Origin: Mesoflavibacter sp.
GTDB taxonomy: Bacteria > Pseudomonadota > Alphaproteobacteria > UBA8366 > Aestuariispiraceae
Assembly: GCA_017792345.1 (NCBI GenBank)
Contig: CP051228.1
Coordinates: 4,742,148 to 4,806,147 of the forward strand
DNA: 64,000 nt
Direction: 5' to 3'
The notes beneath the pieces were generated by a model. That model searched no databases. It was not told the DNA's origin and was given only the letters and a program-made list of their open reading frames with translations. This document shows positions 10,034 to 18,937 of the stretch, one piece after another. Position 1 is the stretch's first letter. Each line of letters starts with the position of its first letter. The position numbers were made by a program, and so were the translations under genes.

Positions 10034-12100
10034 TCAATCTTGCGGCGCCGGTGCCGCCGTGCCTCCCGCCGCCCCGTCCCCATAGTCGCGCCGCAAATCC
10101 GCTTCGAACTGCGGGTCGATGGGCAAGATCACATCCAGCCCCAGATCAATCGCGCGCAGAATCGAACGCATCGCGTCACGGTTCCGTTCTGCCGGAACTT
10201 TATGCAGGGATGCAAGTGCCGCGTAATAGATTGCAACCGGATCGTCCGGGTTCTGCTGCAGTCTACGCGTCGTTTCCGCCGCGAGCCGGTCGAACGCTCC
10301 AGCATGCTTCAAAAACTCGAAATAGCCGACCGATATATCGGATCGTTGCGGTTCCAGAACCCAATGTCTCTCAACGAGCGCATGCCACAAATTCACCTTT
10401 TCCACGGCGATCTGCTGCATTTCCGCGCCTTGAAAGAAGGCCAGGTCGTTTAGAACGGACAAGCCGACCAAGAGCATGGGGGCAGCATCAACCGACGGCA
10501 GCACCGATTCCATTCGGTTCAGCAGCGCCATGGCCAGCGGCGCATCGTCCGCCCAGCCCCGGCTTTCGCGCAACCTTTCCCTTTTCCGCCAAAACTCCCG
10601 CAGCAGAGTGGATTCTACGAAGCTCGTCCCGCGTGGATCGTGCGGAAACGTCTCGAACCGCAAGGGCTGATCCGGCGCCTCGACGGCCCGGTCGAACTTG
10701 TACGGAGCGACAGCGATATCGAACGCCGCCAATCGGGCAAACGTAACCGAAAAGAGGATACCCAACACCGCCATCGCTGTAGCGAAGCCCGCCTGTCGCC
10801 ATCTAGGGACGGCTTGCCCTGACCATTCAACCGCCTCCGAGTCCGGTTGATCCGCAAGGACGCACCGCGCCGCTGCCAGGGCGAGAAAGGGTAGAGCGAA
10901 GCTGAGTTCGAACCAGAGTCCCCCGAGTACGAGATAGAACAGCAACAGGAACCAAAGTGGTGCCCGCTGTGCCTGCGCGGCGTGACGGATCGCCATCGCG
11001 AATACGACAATATGTACGGCCAGCCCCAGTATTCCAGCCGACATCAGGGTTTCGAGCGCCGCATTATGGCTGTGGAAGATATCCCTCCAAATGAAGTCCC
11101 AATCCTGTCTGTAGATCGGAAACTCCGCCGCCAAAAAGTTGGAATAATAGGCCGCCTGCACATGGCCCCAACCGTGCCCGAGCACCAGTTCGACCAGGCT
11201 GGCCTGCTCAAGAACCGCCCAGGACAAATCGTGAATATGGACGCGGGATTGCAGGGATGCGGGAAGTTGATCGAGCGGCAGGACAAGCATCAGCGCGGGT
11301 GGGCCAAGAATTGTGATCGCGAGCAATCCGACGGCCGCAAACGGATGTCTGAAGAACCGCAGAATTGCTGCGGCGGAGGGCAAAAGCCGGCAACAGGCCA
11401 GCAGGATCGCCAGACCTGCCGAAAGGACGATGGCCGCCAGGTTGCCGCTCACCACCATCAGCACCACGGACACGCCAAGAATGGCCCGGTTCTTAGGGCT
11501 GGCTAGGCCGGCACCGGTTAGCGACACGGCAATGCCCGCCGCAGCCAAGTAGGCGTACGAATCTCCGCCGGGCAGGAACAGGACGGTCTCCGGCATCAGC
11601 ATATCGGCGATCCGCCCGGCCGCCATGCCGGTCAGCGCCGCAAGTAGAGTCCAGTCGAGACCGCGGCACCACGCATCGCTTCGTACTAAGATCGAAAAAA
11701 GCAGTGCGACTGTTGCGAAATGCGCGAACCAAACCACGCCAAGTCCGGACTGATAGGTGCCGGTAATAGCAAGGAGTGGAAATTCGGCAGCCACAACCCC
11801 TGGCAATCCGCCGGCGGCTAGGGCGAGGCCACCATAAAAGAGACCACGCCCCTGCCCTTGCAGCGATTGAAAGACCGGAATGTTACTGGATCGCAGCAGT
11901 GCCAAAACCAGGCAGCCGCACGCCAGTGCGCCCCCCAGATGCATCATCCAGATGGACACCGCGGTCAGCCGCCAAGCCCCCCATTCAAACGGCTGCAACG
12001 CCCCGAACGGCGACAGAAGCATCACCGCCACGGCGGCGCTGGCCAGGACTTGGAACGCCTGTCCGGTCCCGCTATCGGCGTCGCGCAGGGGCGATGTCAT
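10034..12100 (-). CDS. O-antigen ligase/polymerase-like multispanning membrane protein with C-terminal soluble domain
   Basis: 688 residues. Residues about 15-445 contain at least ten hydrophobic helices, interrupted by a large periplasmic loop with the Wzy_C/WaaL signature HSHNAALETLMSAGILGL, whose His-Asn lies just before a helix. Residues about 470-688 are soluble and helical (TPR-like stretch DDPVAIYYAALASLHK), an arrangement seen in Wzy_C-plus-TPR polymerases. The protein would ligate or polymerise undecaprenyl-linked glycans at the periplasmic face. The downstream glycosyltransferase start overlaps or abuts its stop. Ligase versus polymerase cannot be decided from sequence. Confidence 0.85.
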   Translation of the reverse strand: MTSPLRDADSGTGQAFQVLASAAVAVMLLSPFGALQPFEWGAWRLTAVSIWMMHLGGALACGCLVLALLRSSNIPVFQSLQGQGRGLFYGGLALAAGGLPGVVAAEFPLLAITGTYQSGLGVVWFAHFATVALLFSILVRSDAWCRGLDWTLLAALTGMAAGRIADMLMPETVLFLPGGDSYAYLAAAGIAVSLTGAGLASPKNRAILGVSVVLMVVSGNLAAIVLSAGLAILLACCRLLPSAAAILRFFRHPFAAVGLLAITILGPPALMLVLPLDQLPASLQSRVHIHDLSWAVLEQASLVELVLGHGWGHVQAAYYSNFLAAEFPIYRQDWDFIWRDIFHSHNAALETLMSAGILGLAVHIVVFAMAIRHAAQAQRAPLWFLLLFYLVLGGLWFELSFALPFLALAAARCVLADQPDSEAVEWSGQAVPRWRQAGFATAMAVLGILFSVTFARLAAFDIAVAPYKFDRAVEAPDQPLRFETFPHDPRGTSFVESTLLREFWRKRERLRESRGWADDAPLAMALLNRMESVLPSVDAAPMLLVGLSVLNDLAFFQGAEMQQIAVEKVNLWHALVERHWVLEPQRSDISVGYFEFLKHAGAFDRLAAETTRRLQQNPDDPVAIYYAALASLHKVPAERNRDAMRSILRAIDLGLDVILPIDPQFEADLRRDYGDGAAGGTAAPAPQD

Positions 12101-12177
12101 CTTCGGACTTTCCTACAGAATTTGGCCTGACATGGTGGCATCCGCCAACTGGCGGTTACAACCGGACAATGGTAAGA

Positions 12178-13050
12178 TTACTGCTTGGCGTAGCCGGATT
12201 CCCAGAATCTGTCCCAACAGCAATCGTGGTCGACATCCGGTGCATAGAACAACGAATTCTCCGCCTTTCCACCGATGCGCCTGACATAGCTTTGGGCGAT
12301 TTCCAAAGGCACCCGCTCGTCGTCCTGACCGATATAGTGGGTTTGCGGAATGTCGGCCAAACTTGGGGTTTCGGCGGGGTTCAAGCTGCCGGACAGTGGC
12401 GTCAAACGGCGAACCGAGACCCAGGTGTCGAGATCCAGGACGGCCGCGAAAGTCGTCAGGCGCACATCCCCTTCGGTCGCGCCGGCCAACAAAGCCGCGA
12501 CGGTTCCGCCGCCCGAATAGCCATAAAGATCGACCGAGCTTGCCCCAAACTGTCGCATCAAGGTCGACAGGGCCGTCTGATAGGCAGCCACGACGTCCGG
12601 CGCGAAACGGTGAAGGGTCCAATGGAGCACGTTACAGCGTTTCTGATCGCCGTCCCCGCGCAGATACTGACAGGGCCGGGCCAGATAGACGACTGCGACA
12701 TCCGGATGAGGATAACGCGCCGCAACGGCCGCAATCCGTAGACCGATCGGGTCTTTCGGCGTCGGGTCCGCCGAAGGCTGGGTGCGGCTGGCATAGGCGT
12801 AGCCGTCGCCTTCTATATAGAGTGCCAGCTTTCGGGCCGTTTGGTGATTCGACCGGAACCCGGTCAGTACGAAATCGCCGGTATCAATCCGGAACTCCGT
12901 CATGCCGGCGCGCGTTCCGACATCCCGCGCCAGATCCAGACCGTCGCCGAACAAGGGGCCGGCACAGCCTGCGATCAACAGCAGCGCCGCACATAGGATC
13001 GCCCGGCCGGCGGCGGGAAAGCTTTCACTCTTGAACCAAGTAACTTGCAT
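12178..13050 (-). CDS. Alpha/beta hydrolase lipoprotein
   Basis: 290 residues. The signal peptide ends in lipobox LIAGC with Cys29 as the lipidation site, so the enzyme is membrane-anchored. The hydrolase core shows LYIEGDGYAY (oxyanion-loop strand), the nucleophile elbow DLYGYSGGG (Ser near residue 169), and APDVDHDCCW near the end with the catalytic His. Extra Cys pairs (PCQYLRG, KRCNV, DCCW) suggest disulfides in the periplasm. It lies between the O-antigen ligase-like gene and the barrel gene on the same strand, consistent with envelope or glycan ester processing (inference). The substrate is unknown. Confidence 0.8.
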   Translation of the reverse strand: MQVTWFKSESFPAAGRAILCAALLLIAGCAGPLFGDGLDLARDVGTRAGMTEFRIDTGDFVLTGFRSNHQTARKLALYIEGDGYAYASRTQPSADPTPKDPIGLRIAAVAARYPHPDVAVVYLARPCQYLRGDGDQKRCNVLHWTLHRFAPDVVAAYQTALSTLMRQFGASSVDLYGYSGGGTVAALLAGATEGDVRLTTFAAVLDLDTWVSVRRLTPLSGSLNPAETPSLADIPQTHYIGQDDERVPLEIAQSYVRRIGGKAENSLFYAPDVDHDCCWDRFWESGYAKQ

Positions 13051-13098
13051 CGCCCCCAGGTCCCCCCATGGACCATTCCCAACACGAACTCTAAACGC

Positions 13099-13130
13099 AA
13101 AAAGGAGGGGGCGGAAACCACCCCCTCCTT
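13099..13130 (-). terminator. Rho-independent terminator of the outer-membrane barrel gene
   Basis: On the minus strand, AAGGAGGGGG and CCCCCTCCTT form a perfect 10-bp stem around TGGTTTCCG, followed directly by TTT and then GCG. It begins 23 bases after the barrel gene stop. The stem also sits just upstream of the hydrolase lipoprotein, so that gene probably has its own promoter or depends on read-through. Confidence 0.85.
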
Positions 13131-13152
13131 CTGACTTAGGGATTTACTCTGA

Positions 13153-14226
13153 TCAGAACTGGTAGCGCAGGCGACCGCTGATCGTGTAGACGTCCAGATT
13201 CTCGCGACCGATCGTGCTGGCATTGCCTTCGATGTTGCCCGACAGGTTGCTGCCGAGACCGAAATTGGCACCAAGCGAAGCGTTCACACCGAACTTGTCG
13301 TCGCTGGAGAACTGACCGCCACCCAGGTTGACCGGGTCTTCCTTGGAGAAGTCATATTCGAACATGGCGCGGACATAGGGCTCAACCGCATCGAACTGAT
13401 AACCGAGCGTCGCACCGGCGGCCGCACGACCCAGATCGATGGTCGACGAATTGACCGCGGTACCGGCGGAGTCCGTGTAGGCGTCCTGTTCTTCGGACAG
13501 ATACATCACCGAGACCTTCGGCGAGATGCGCAGGCGATCGCGGTAGATGTTGCCTTCCACGGCGGCCGACCCCATCAGACGCGTCGCGTCAAAGGACCCG
13601 GTGGTTCCGGCGGTCGTCGACGACGTATCGTATTCGATCGCGCCGTAGCTGACCAGCGCCGACAGCGACCAGGTCTTGTTCAGGTTCACACCGACATAGG
13701 GCGTCATGGTGATACCGTTGCCTTCGAAGGTGCCGTTGTTGAAGGTCGTATCGATATCGGTCAGCTCGTAACCGACCGCGACACCGACGACCGCGTTATC
13801 GGTGACCTTGTAGTCCACCCCGGCCGTGATGTTCTGGGCGTCGCCTTCGAACTCACCGCCCGGATCGCTGCCGTCGACCCAAGTATTGGCCATCTGAACC
13901 CAGACACCCATCTTCGGCGGCGCGTTACCGGCGGCTTCGCCTTCCCCGGCGAGAGCGCGCGTGTTGAACAACATGCGGCCTGCATCGCCTTGAATGATCG
14001 GACCGCCACCGCCACCGCCAAAGGACGGGCTTGGAAGCGAGATCGCGTTGCTGATCCCCGTGCTGATGATCGACACGGTCGTCGACGACACGGTCGGCGT
14101 CACCGAGGTGGTGACGAGGTTGTTCGCCTGGCCCTGATCGTCAGAGACCGAGCTTTGCGCCACCGCGTTCGACGCGGTCATTGCCATGACCGCGGCACCG
14201 ATGACGACTCCGAAAATTTTCTTCAT
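13153..14226 (-). CDS. Autotransporter-type outer-membrane beta-barrel protein with very short N-terminal region
   Basis: 357 residues from the ATG at 14226 (MKKIFGVVIGAAVMAM, preceded by GGGGAT). Signal peptide with an AVAQ cleavage site. Residues about 24-75 are Ser/Thr/Val-rich and end in a six-glycine run, then comes a conserved short helix (IQGDAGRMLFNTRAL) and a barrel of about 260 residues with alternating amphipathic strands, ending in GRLRYQF, a classic C-terminal Phe beta-signal. No passenger of useful size exists. The gene has its own terminator. It may act as a porin-like or adhesin-like barrel. Confidence 0.85.
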   Translation of the reverse strand: MKKIFGVVIGAAVMAMTASNAVAQSSVSDDQGQANNLVTTSVTPTVSSTTVSIISTGISNAISLPSPSFGGGGGGPIIQGDAGRMLFNTRALAGEGEAAGNAPPKMGVWVQMANTWVDGSDPGGEFEGDAQNITAGVDYKVTDNAVVGVAVGYELTDIDTTFNNGTFEGNGITMTPYVGVNLNKTWSLSALVSYGAIEYDTSSTTAGTTGSFDATRLMGSAAVEGNIYRDRLRISPKVSVMYLSEEQDAYTDSAGTAVNSSTIDLGRAAAGATLGYQFDAVEPYVRAMFEYDFSKEDPVNLGGGQFSSDDKFGVNASLGANFGLGSNLSGNIEGNASTIGRENLDVYTISGRLRYQF

Positions 14227-14752
14227 TGCTATCCCCAAGTCAGACTTTTGCGTTGAGCGACTTTCGACCCCTGCCGTTCTGGCAGTTATCGAAACAAACG
14301 CTTCTACAATTGAGGAGGTATCAAATCCCCGAATCCAATTCAACACAAAACGCCCCTTTTTCGGCACATTCTCATTCACGGAACCGGATGTTAATGCGGA
14401 TGTGTTGCCGATAGGTCACGCGCGCCCCGCGCGCACCTCGCACCAGGGTCGGGCGAGACATGTTTTTTTCTTTTAAATACAACATACTAGACGCATAAGC
14501 CAAATAATCCCCCGGAAGCGATGAAAGCTGTACGTCCGCACCGCGATCGGGTCCATCTGCCGGGGCGAATTCCGCTCCTTTTACGGGACACATCACGCAA
14601 AACACCTCTACAGGCGGTCCGATTTCGCATTCTGATTCGGAGTAAAGATTCAAGAAATGTCAGTAGATTTAGGTTGTGCTAGTAAATCTTCTAGAAATGT
14701 CGGTTCCGCTCGCGGATTCTGCTTAGGATAATTTGAGGTCGCCGATTTCTAT
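14227..14752. other. AT-rich intergenic region (526 bp) upstream of the barrel gene
   Basis: It separates two minus-strand genes and is clearly more AT-rich than its surroundings, especially 14455-14500 and 14640-14745. It presumably holds the barrel gene promoter, but no clear -35/-10 pair could be fixed. A 12-bp imperfect direct repeat, AGAAATGTCAGT (14653-14664) and AGAAATGTCGGT (14693-14704), lies 40 bp apart. A 93-codon frame here (14372-14653, minus) has no ribosome-binding site or family signature and was not accepted. Confidence 0.5.
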
Positions 14753-15112
14753 TCACTGGACGCTTTCCGCCGTCCTGCAGTCATCCTCTGTCATAGGCCA
14801 GATACGGCCTTCCCCCCGTCCATGACGGTCGAAATGCTCCCGCGCGCCCAATAGGTTCAAGGGGCCCTCGCGGCCGAAATACGCATCCTGTGCCACATCG
14901 GGATAACAGGACCAGTAAGCCAGCGCGGATTCCTCTCGCAACGACACGGTTTCCCCCGCCCCCGCGCTTTCCATCAGACGATTGGCGTATCGTGCTTCGG
15001 CATATCGGTCCGCGTCGAGGAACGGGCCGTTCCAAAGCGATACAATCGTCCCGCCCCACACCGCAAGTAGCGACAGAACAATCAGCCAGACGATGCGCGT
15101 TTTCTGGATCAC
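14753..15112 (-). CDS. Small membrane-anchored protein with a YPDVA...HG..EGR repeat
   Basis: 119 residues. One N-terminal membrane helix (IVWLIVLSLLAVWGGTIVSLW, residues about 7-27) followed by an exported domain. The segment YWSCYPDVAQDAY...AREHFDRHGRGEGR matches a short repeat known from glycosyltransferases and calcium-binding surface proteins, where (Y/N)PDVA is followed about 20 residues later by HYxxxGxxEGR. Here there is only one copy. It lies 10 bp downstream of the AlkP-superfamily gene and is the last gene of that operon. Function is unknown; a carbohydrate-binding or adaptor role is speculative. Confidence 0.72.
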   Translation of the reverse strand: MIQKTRIVWLIVLSLLAVWGGTIVSLWNGPFLDADRYAEARYANRLMESAGAGETVSLREESALAYWSCYPDVAQDAYFGREGPLNLLGAREHFDRHGRGEGRIWPMTEDDCRTAESVQ

Positions 15113-15122
15113 TACTTCAATC

Positions 15123-16772
15123 TCACCGTTTCAATCTCACCGTCAGCCATTCGCTCACAGTGCCGCTTGCCGGGTCCCGCACCCGAAAGCGGACCTGCCC
15201 ATAGGGGACGACAAAGGATCGCCAATAGTCTTCATCGACCTTTCCGAACGCGTAACCATTGCCTTGAACATCGATTTCGCCGGCCATCTGCAACGCCCCC
15301 GTTCCGGCGGCATATTCCAGAACGTAGCGCGTATCGGCCGGACCTGACCACTCGATCCGGCTGCGGTCGCGAATCTCGGGATATGTCACATCGCCCGACT
15401 GACGAGGCCAGATCCACCGGATGGTGCCATTTACCGCCGCAATCTCTTCGCCGCCTCCGGCTGCAGAAGGCAGGGCAAGTGTCGCCGCAACGGATTCGAA
15501 CCCGTCTTCCAGCGACACGTCACGGTCCGTGACCGCACGCCAGTCCAAGCGGACGATCCGGCGCCCCGCCGCATCCTCCCGCGACAGTAGCAGGTAGGCG
15601 GATCTTTCCGGATCCGGTTCGGCAAATCCCGCCGCCGAGGTGAATGCATAACGCGCCGCCGGGACAACGCTATCGGTCAGGTCCCTTGGTTGAAGGCCCG
15701 CCGGCACTTCCGGTGCTGCCCCAAAAGTCGTCATCTGCGCGCCCAGCAACGCCGCGAGGGATCCGCCCAGATCGACATGATCCGTCACCACCCCGCTCTC
15801 CGACCAGGCATGCAACGCAGCGCGATGACCGGTATCGGGCGTCCAGATCATCATCGGCACGTTCAGGACGGCATCGCTGAGGACGCCCTCGCGGGTTGTG
15901 GATGCATGGCCGACGCGGCCGACTTCCGCCAGTTCCTCACCGTGGTCCGCGGTCACCACCAGAACGGTGTTACGGGCCAGCCCGGTCCGCCGGAACATAT
16001 CGAAGAACCCCTCGAACCAGCGATCGAACGCCCTGATCTCCGATTGGTAGAAGGCCTGGACCCATTGCCGGTCCCCAGCCGGAAACCTAAATTGATCGAC
16101 CGGCACGACCGGTTGTGTCGCAACCGCAAGGCGCCGGGCGCGTTCCAGGTCGTCCCGGGGCGGCGGCAAGCCCAATGCCGTATCGAATCCAGGCGTATCC
16201 GGCTCCGGCTGCGTCCCATCCGGAAGGGTTGGACGATGCGGCAGGTGCGTATCCAGATAATGGTACCAAAGTCCCTGTGGTTTCGATGCCTGTGCCAAGG
16301 CCGCCAAGGCCAGGGGCATTTTCCCACCCGGTTCCCGCACGAGACCGAGCCCGCTATAGGAGTCGATCAATGCGAAGGGCTGGACGCTCGACATTGCCAG
16401 GTTGATGCCATCCCTACCCGTCAGCCCGTTCTCCGGCTGCACCGCCAAACCGTGCCCACGCGACAAGATGCCTTGGCGTATCGGATGCACGCCGCTCAAC
16501 AGGGCGACAACATTCGGGACGGTCCACGCCGACACGCTTCGATGGTTTCTGAAATAGACGCCATCGCTTTCGTCCAGGAGCGCAAGCAGTCGCGGTGTCA
16601 GATCAGGGGAAACCGCGTCGGCCCGAAAGCTTTCGACGGTCAGAAGAATAAGGTTGTAGCGCGGAATGCCGCCGGCTCGATCGCTGGACGTCGCCAATAG
16701 CGCCACGGCCGTCAGACCGGCAACGGCGGCCAGGCTAGCGGAAAGCCAGCGGAAGACTGTAGAGCGCGCCAT
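15123..16772 (-). CDS. AlkP-superfamily sulfatase/phosphotransferase-like membrane protein
   Basis: 549 residues from the ATG at 16772; the frame extends to 16868 but the added part is Arg/Gly-rich overlap sequence. N-terminal helix (LSASLAAVAGLTAVALLAT), then the catalytic domain: LLTVESFRAD as the first metal-site strand, SAWTVPNVVALLSGVHP with Thr as nucleophile (as in LTA-synthase and phosphoethanolamine-transferase-like enzymes, not the Cys/Ser CxPxR of true sulfatases), and VVTADHGEELAEVGRVGH with the remaining Asp/His ligands. A beta-rich C-terminal domain follows. Overlaps the VanZ gene by 38 bp. It would act on periplasmic phospho- or sulfo-esters of envelope glycans (inference). Confidence 0.82.
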   Translation of the reverse strand: MARSTVFRWLSASLAAVAGLTAVALLATSSDRAGGIPRYNLILLTVESFRADAVSPDLTPRLLALLDESDGVYFRNHRSVSAWTVPNVVALLSGVHPIRQGILSRGHGLAVQPENGLTGRDGINLAMSSVQPFALIDSYSGLGLVREPGGKMPLALAALAQASKPQGLWYHYLDTHLPHRPTLPDGTQPEPDTPGFDTALGLPPPRDDLERARRLAVATQPVVPVDQFRFPAGDRQWVQAFYQSEIRAFDRWFEGFFDMFRRTGLARNTVLVVTADHGEELAEVGRVGHASTTREGVLSDAVLNVPMMIWTPDTGHRAALHAWSESGVVTDHVDLGGSLAALLGAQMTTFGAAPEVPAGLQPRDLTDSVVPAARYAFTSAAGFAEPDPERSAYLLLSREDAAGRRIVRLDWRAVTDRDVSLEDGFESVAATLALPSAAGGGEEIAAVNGTIRWIWPRQSGDVTYPEIRDRSRIEWSGPADTRYVLEYAAGTGALQMAGEIDVQGNGYAFGKVDEDYWRSFVVPYGQVRFRVRDPASGTVSEWLTVRLKR

Positions 16773-17586
16773 GGATCGCCACCAATGCAAGAGCGGCCGT
16801 GCCAAGAAGAGCCGCCAATAATGTCGCACGATTATCTGCCCCGGTCCGCCCCCACCGGAAAGCCGCAAACAACAGGGCCGCCGCGGCGGCCGCCGCCAAA
16901 GGCGCGAAGGCCTGCGGCGGCGGCGGGACGTTCAAGGCCGATGCGCGCTGGGTCACGAAGGTGAGGAACCCAACAGCCACAAGTCCCGGCGCGATGCAGC
17001 AAACCAGGAAATCGCTGCAACGGGACAAGCCTGCTGCCCTCCCTTCCGGCGGGCCGGCCAATAGCAAGTATCCACCGCCCGCTGCCGCGATATCGACGAT
17101 CAGATCGTCCAGGCCGAAGGTTCTGGCGGACAGGTAACCCTGGATCAGCTCGTCCGAGAAGGAGGCGAGCCCGATTGCCAGCAAGGCCGACGCAGCGTCC
17201 GTCCATCGATCGCGGGACAGGCGCAATGTGATCGCCAGGATCATTCCGAGAACCGCATATTGCGGTACATGGACGAACTTCGCAGGAAAATCCCAATTCA
17301 CCGCGATGGCGGCGACCACCAACAGCCCCGCCCCAGCCGCATGTCGCCCCGAAAGATGCGTCCATCCCGCCCGGCGCAGCAGGAGAGCAAGCCCGGTGAG
17401 CGTGATACAAGCGAACAGAACCGCCTGCCAGATTGGTCCTAGCCCGACCGACCGCAGGGTATCGAACAGACCGAAGCCGGTGACCGCATAGACCGGCGGC
17501 AGCAACACAATCGCAGCCAGAGCCGCCGCGGCCCGAGGCCCATCAGCGCCGATCCGAAGCCGGCTAGCCGTATCGGTTTCAGTCAT
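16735..17586 (-). CDS. VanZ-family membrane protein
   Basis: 283 residues, about eight predicted membrane helices. The VanZ-like core lies in the middle: KFVHVPQYAVLG (His on a helix start), then FSDELIQGYLSARTFGLDD with the conserved acidic, Gln and Arg residues, and a following Gly-rich helix. VanZ proteins alter cell-wall or teichoplanin susceptibility by unknown means, and related domains occur in envelope operons of Gram-negatives. The start overlaps the end of the upstream lipoprotein gene by 8 bp and its own end overlaps the AlkP-family gene, so the three are cotranscribed. Confidence 0.8.
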   Translation of the reverse strand: MTETDTASRLRIGADGPRAAAALAAIVLLPPVYAVTGFGLFDTLRSVGLGPIWQAVLFACITLTGLALLLRRAGWTHLSGRHAAGAGLLVVAAIAVNWDFPAKFVHVPQYAVLGMILAITLRLSRDRWTDAASALLAIGLASFSDELIQGYLSARTFGLDDLIVDIAAAGGGYLLLAGPPEGRAAGLSRCSDFLVCCIAPGLVAVGFLTFVTQRASALNVPPPPQAFAPLAAAAAAALLFAAFRWGRTGADNRATLLAALLGTAALALVAIHGALYSLPLAFR

Positions 17587-18937
17587 CCGTCAACCTGTAG
17601 ACCCGAACGCCCGTTGATTCGATCGTGTCGCGCCAGGCGCCATCGCTCAACCTTTCGCGTCGATAAGGACCATAGGGCCAGTCCGACTCCAGTACCATCG
17701 GGACCGATGCAAGCGGACGGAAATCGACGTCCACGGCCTGATCCGACAAATTGACCGCCAGCACATGGATCACCCCGTCCCTCTGTTTGACGGCAACCCG
17801 AACCGGATGGTCGAGTCCCGACCCTGGCGGTGCGGAGGCGGCAATAAGATCGGTTCGGTTCGGCAGAAGCGGGATCGTATCCAGCCGTGTCAGGTAATGA
17901 TTGAAATCCGCAACGGCCTCCCACAGCGAGACCGCCCCGCGAAGGTCGTCTTCGGTGGCGATACGGTGCGCCTTCCCGTCGCCGTTATAATCCGGCAGAT
18001 CTTTTCCGTAATCGGCGATTGGCGATGGGGAAATGCCTAACACGCCGTCATCGCGGGTCACGAAACTGTCTTGCGCAAAGGTGACGATTCCCGACGCGCC
18101 GTGGATCAATGCCGCCATCGCCATGGCCCGGTATTCATGCGCCGACGGAAGGATCCAGCCGCGGTCCTCCGACGCGAATGCCTGGATGACAAACCAGACC
18201 GGGCGGTCTTCCGGAACCAGGTCCCTGGCGATTGAAACGGAACGCGCGACATGACGCGCCGGATTGGTCGATTGGGCCAGTTTCTCGTTTACGGCATAGT
18301 TATCGTGGGCGGTCAGATCGCCTTCCGCGGCCCAATGGTCCCATTGGGGCCGGACCCGGCTCAAGGGCGGTCCAAGCAGCGCAAATACCGGTCTTAAGGG
18401 ATCGAGCGCCTTAAGTTCCGCACGTCTTTCGCGGAATTCGCGACGCAATGCCGGTTGCGCGTCGCGGGCGAACCGAAGCGTCGGTTCTTCGTCCAGATAC
18501 CATGCGAGAACGCCGAATTCGTCCCCCCGCGCCGCAATGGCGTCCGACGGATAATGTGGAACTGTTGCCAATCCGGCCTCACGTGCCGCATTCAAAAACG
18601 CTTCCTGATCCTGTCCTTCCCAAGGATGGACGGCCGTGAACCCCGCATCGCGTGCCGATTCCAGTCCATACTCCCGGCCGTGAAAGGACCCGGCTAACGC
18701 ATGGTACAGGACGCGCTGAACGCGGCTGGTCCCCGGTATCGGGGATTGCACCACCTGCCCCGTATCGGCGACATGCGGGACACCTTGCGAATGATGCGTC
18801 TGGACCGCCGGCGCCCGATAGACCTCCCCGATGCCGGAGCAGCCGCCAAGCCATCCGATCGCCAATGCCAGGGCGCATTTCCGGAAGGGAAATCGGCGCA
18901 CGTTAAAGGCTGGCGGCGCATATCTTCGGAATGCCAT
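17579..18937 (-). CDS. Lipoprotein resembling TIM-barrel glycoside hydrolases
   Basis: 452 residues. The signal peptide carries lipobox LGGC (Cys33). The middle resembles a TIM-barrel hydrolase: GLESARDAGFTAVHPWEG (strand-helix), YPSDAIAARGDEFGVLAWYLDEEP, with paired Glu that could be catalytic, LKALDPLRPVFALLG, and ALIHGASGIVTFAQDS. The C-terminal 100 residues look like a beta-sandwich (VLAVNLSDQAVDVDFRPL), common after GH catalytic domains. First gene of a four-gene operon with VanZ, the AlkP-type protein and the small YPDVA protein. It likely acts on a surface glycan at the envelope; no GH family is assigned. Confidence 0.72.
   Translation of the reverse strand: MAFRRYAPPAFNVRRFPFRKCALALAIGWLGGCSGIGEVYRAPAVQTHHSQGVPHVADTGQVVQSPIPGTSRVQRVLYHALAGSFHGREYGLESARDAGFTAVHPWEGQDQEAFLNAAREAGLATVPHYPSDAIAARGDEFGVLAWYLDEEPTLRFARDAQPALRREFRERRAELKALDPLRPVFALLGPPLSRVRPQWDHWAAEGDLTAHDNYAVNEKLAQSTNPARHVARSVSIARDLVPEDRPVWFVIQAFASEDRGWILPSAHEYRAMAMAALIHGASGIVTFAQDSFVTRDDGVLGISPSPIADYGKDLPDYNGDGKAHRIATEDDLRGAVSLWEAVADFNHYLTRLDTIPLLPNRTDLIAASAPPGSGLDHPVRVAVKQRDGVIHVLAVNLSDQAVDVDFRPLASVPMVLESDWPYGPYRRERLSDGAWRDTIESTGVRVYRLTDD

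Noticed and set aside
14372-14653. 93-codon minus-strand frame in the AT-rich gap
   Set aside because: No Shine-Dalgarno, no recognisable domain and poor codon pattern; it overlaps the presumed promoter of the barrel gene.
14653-14704. 12-bp imperfect direct repeat AGAAATGTC(A/G)GT, 40 bp apart
   Set aside because: Too short and imperfect to call a regulatory element by itself; mentioned in the intergenic entry only.
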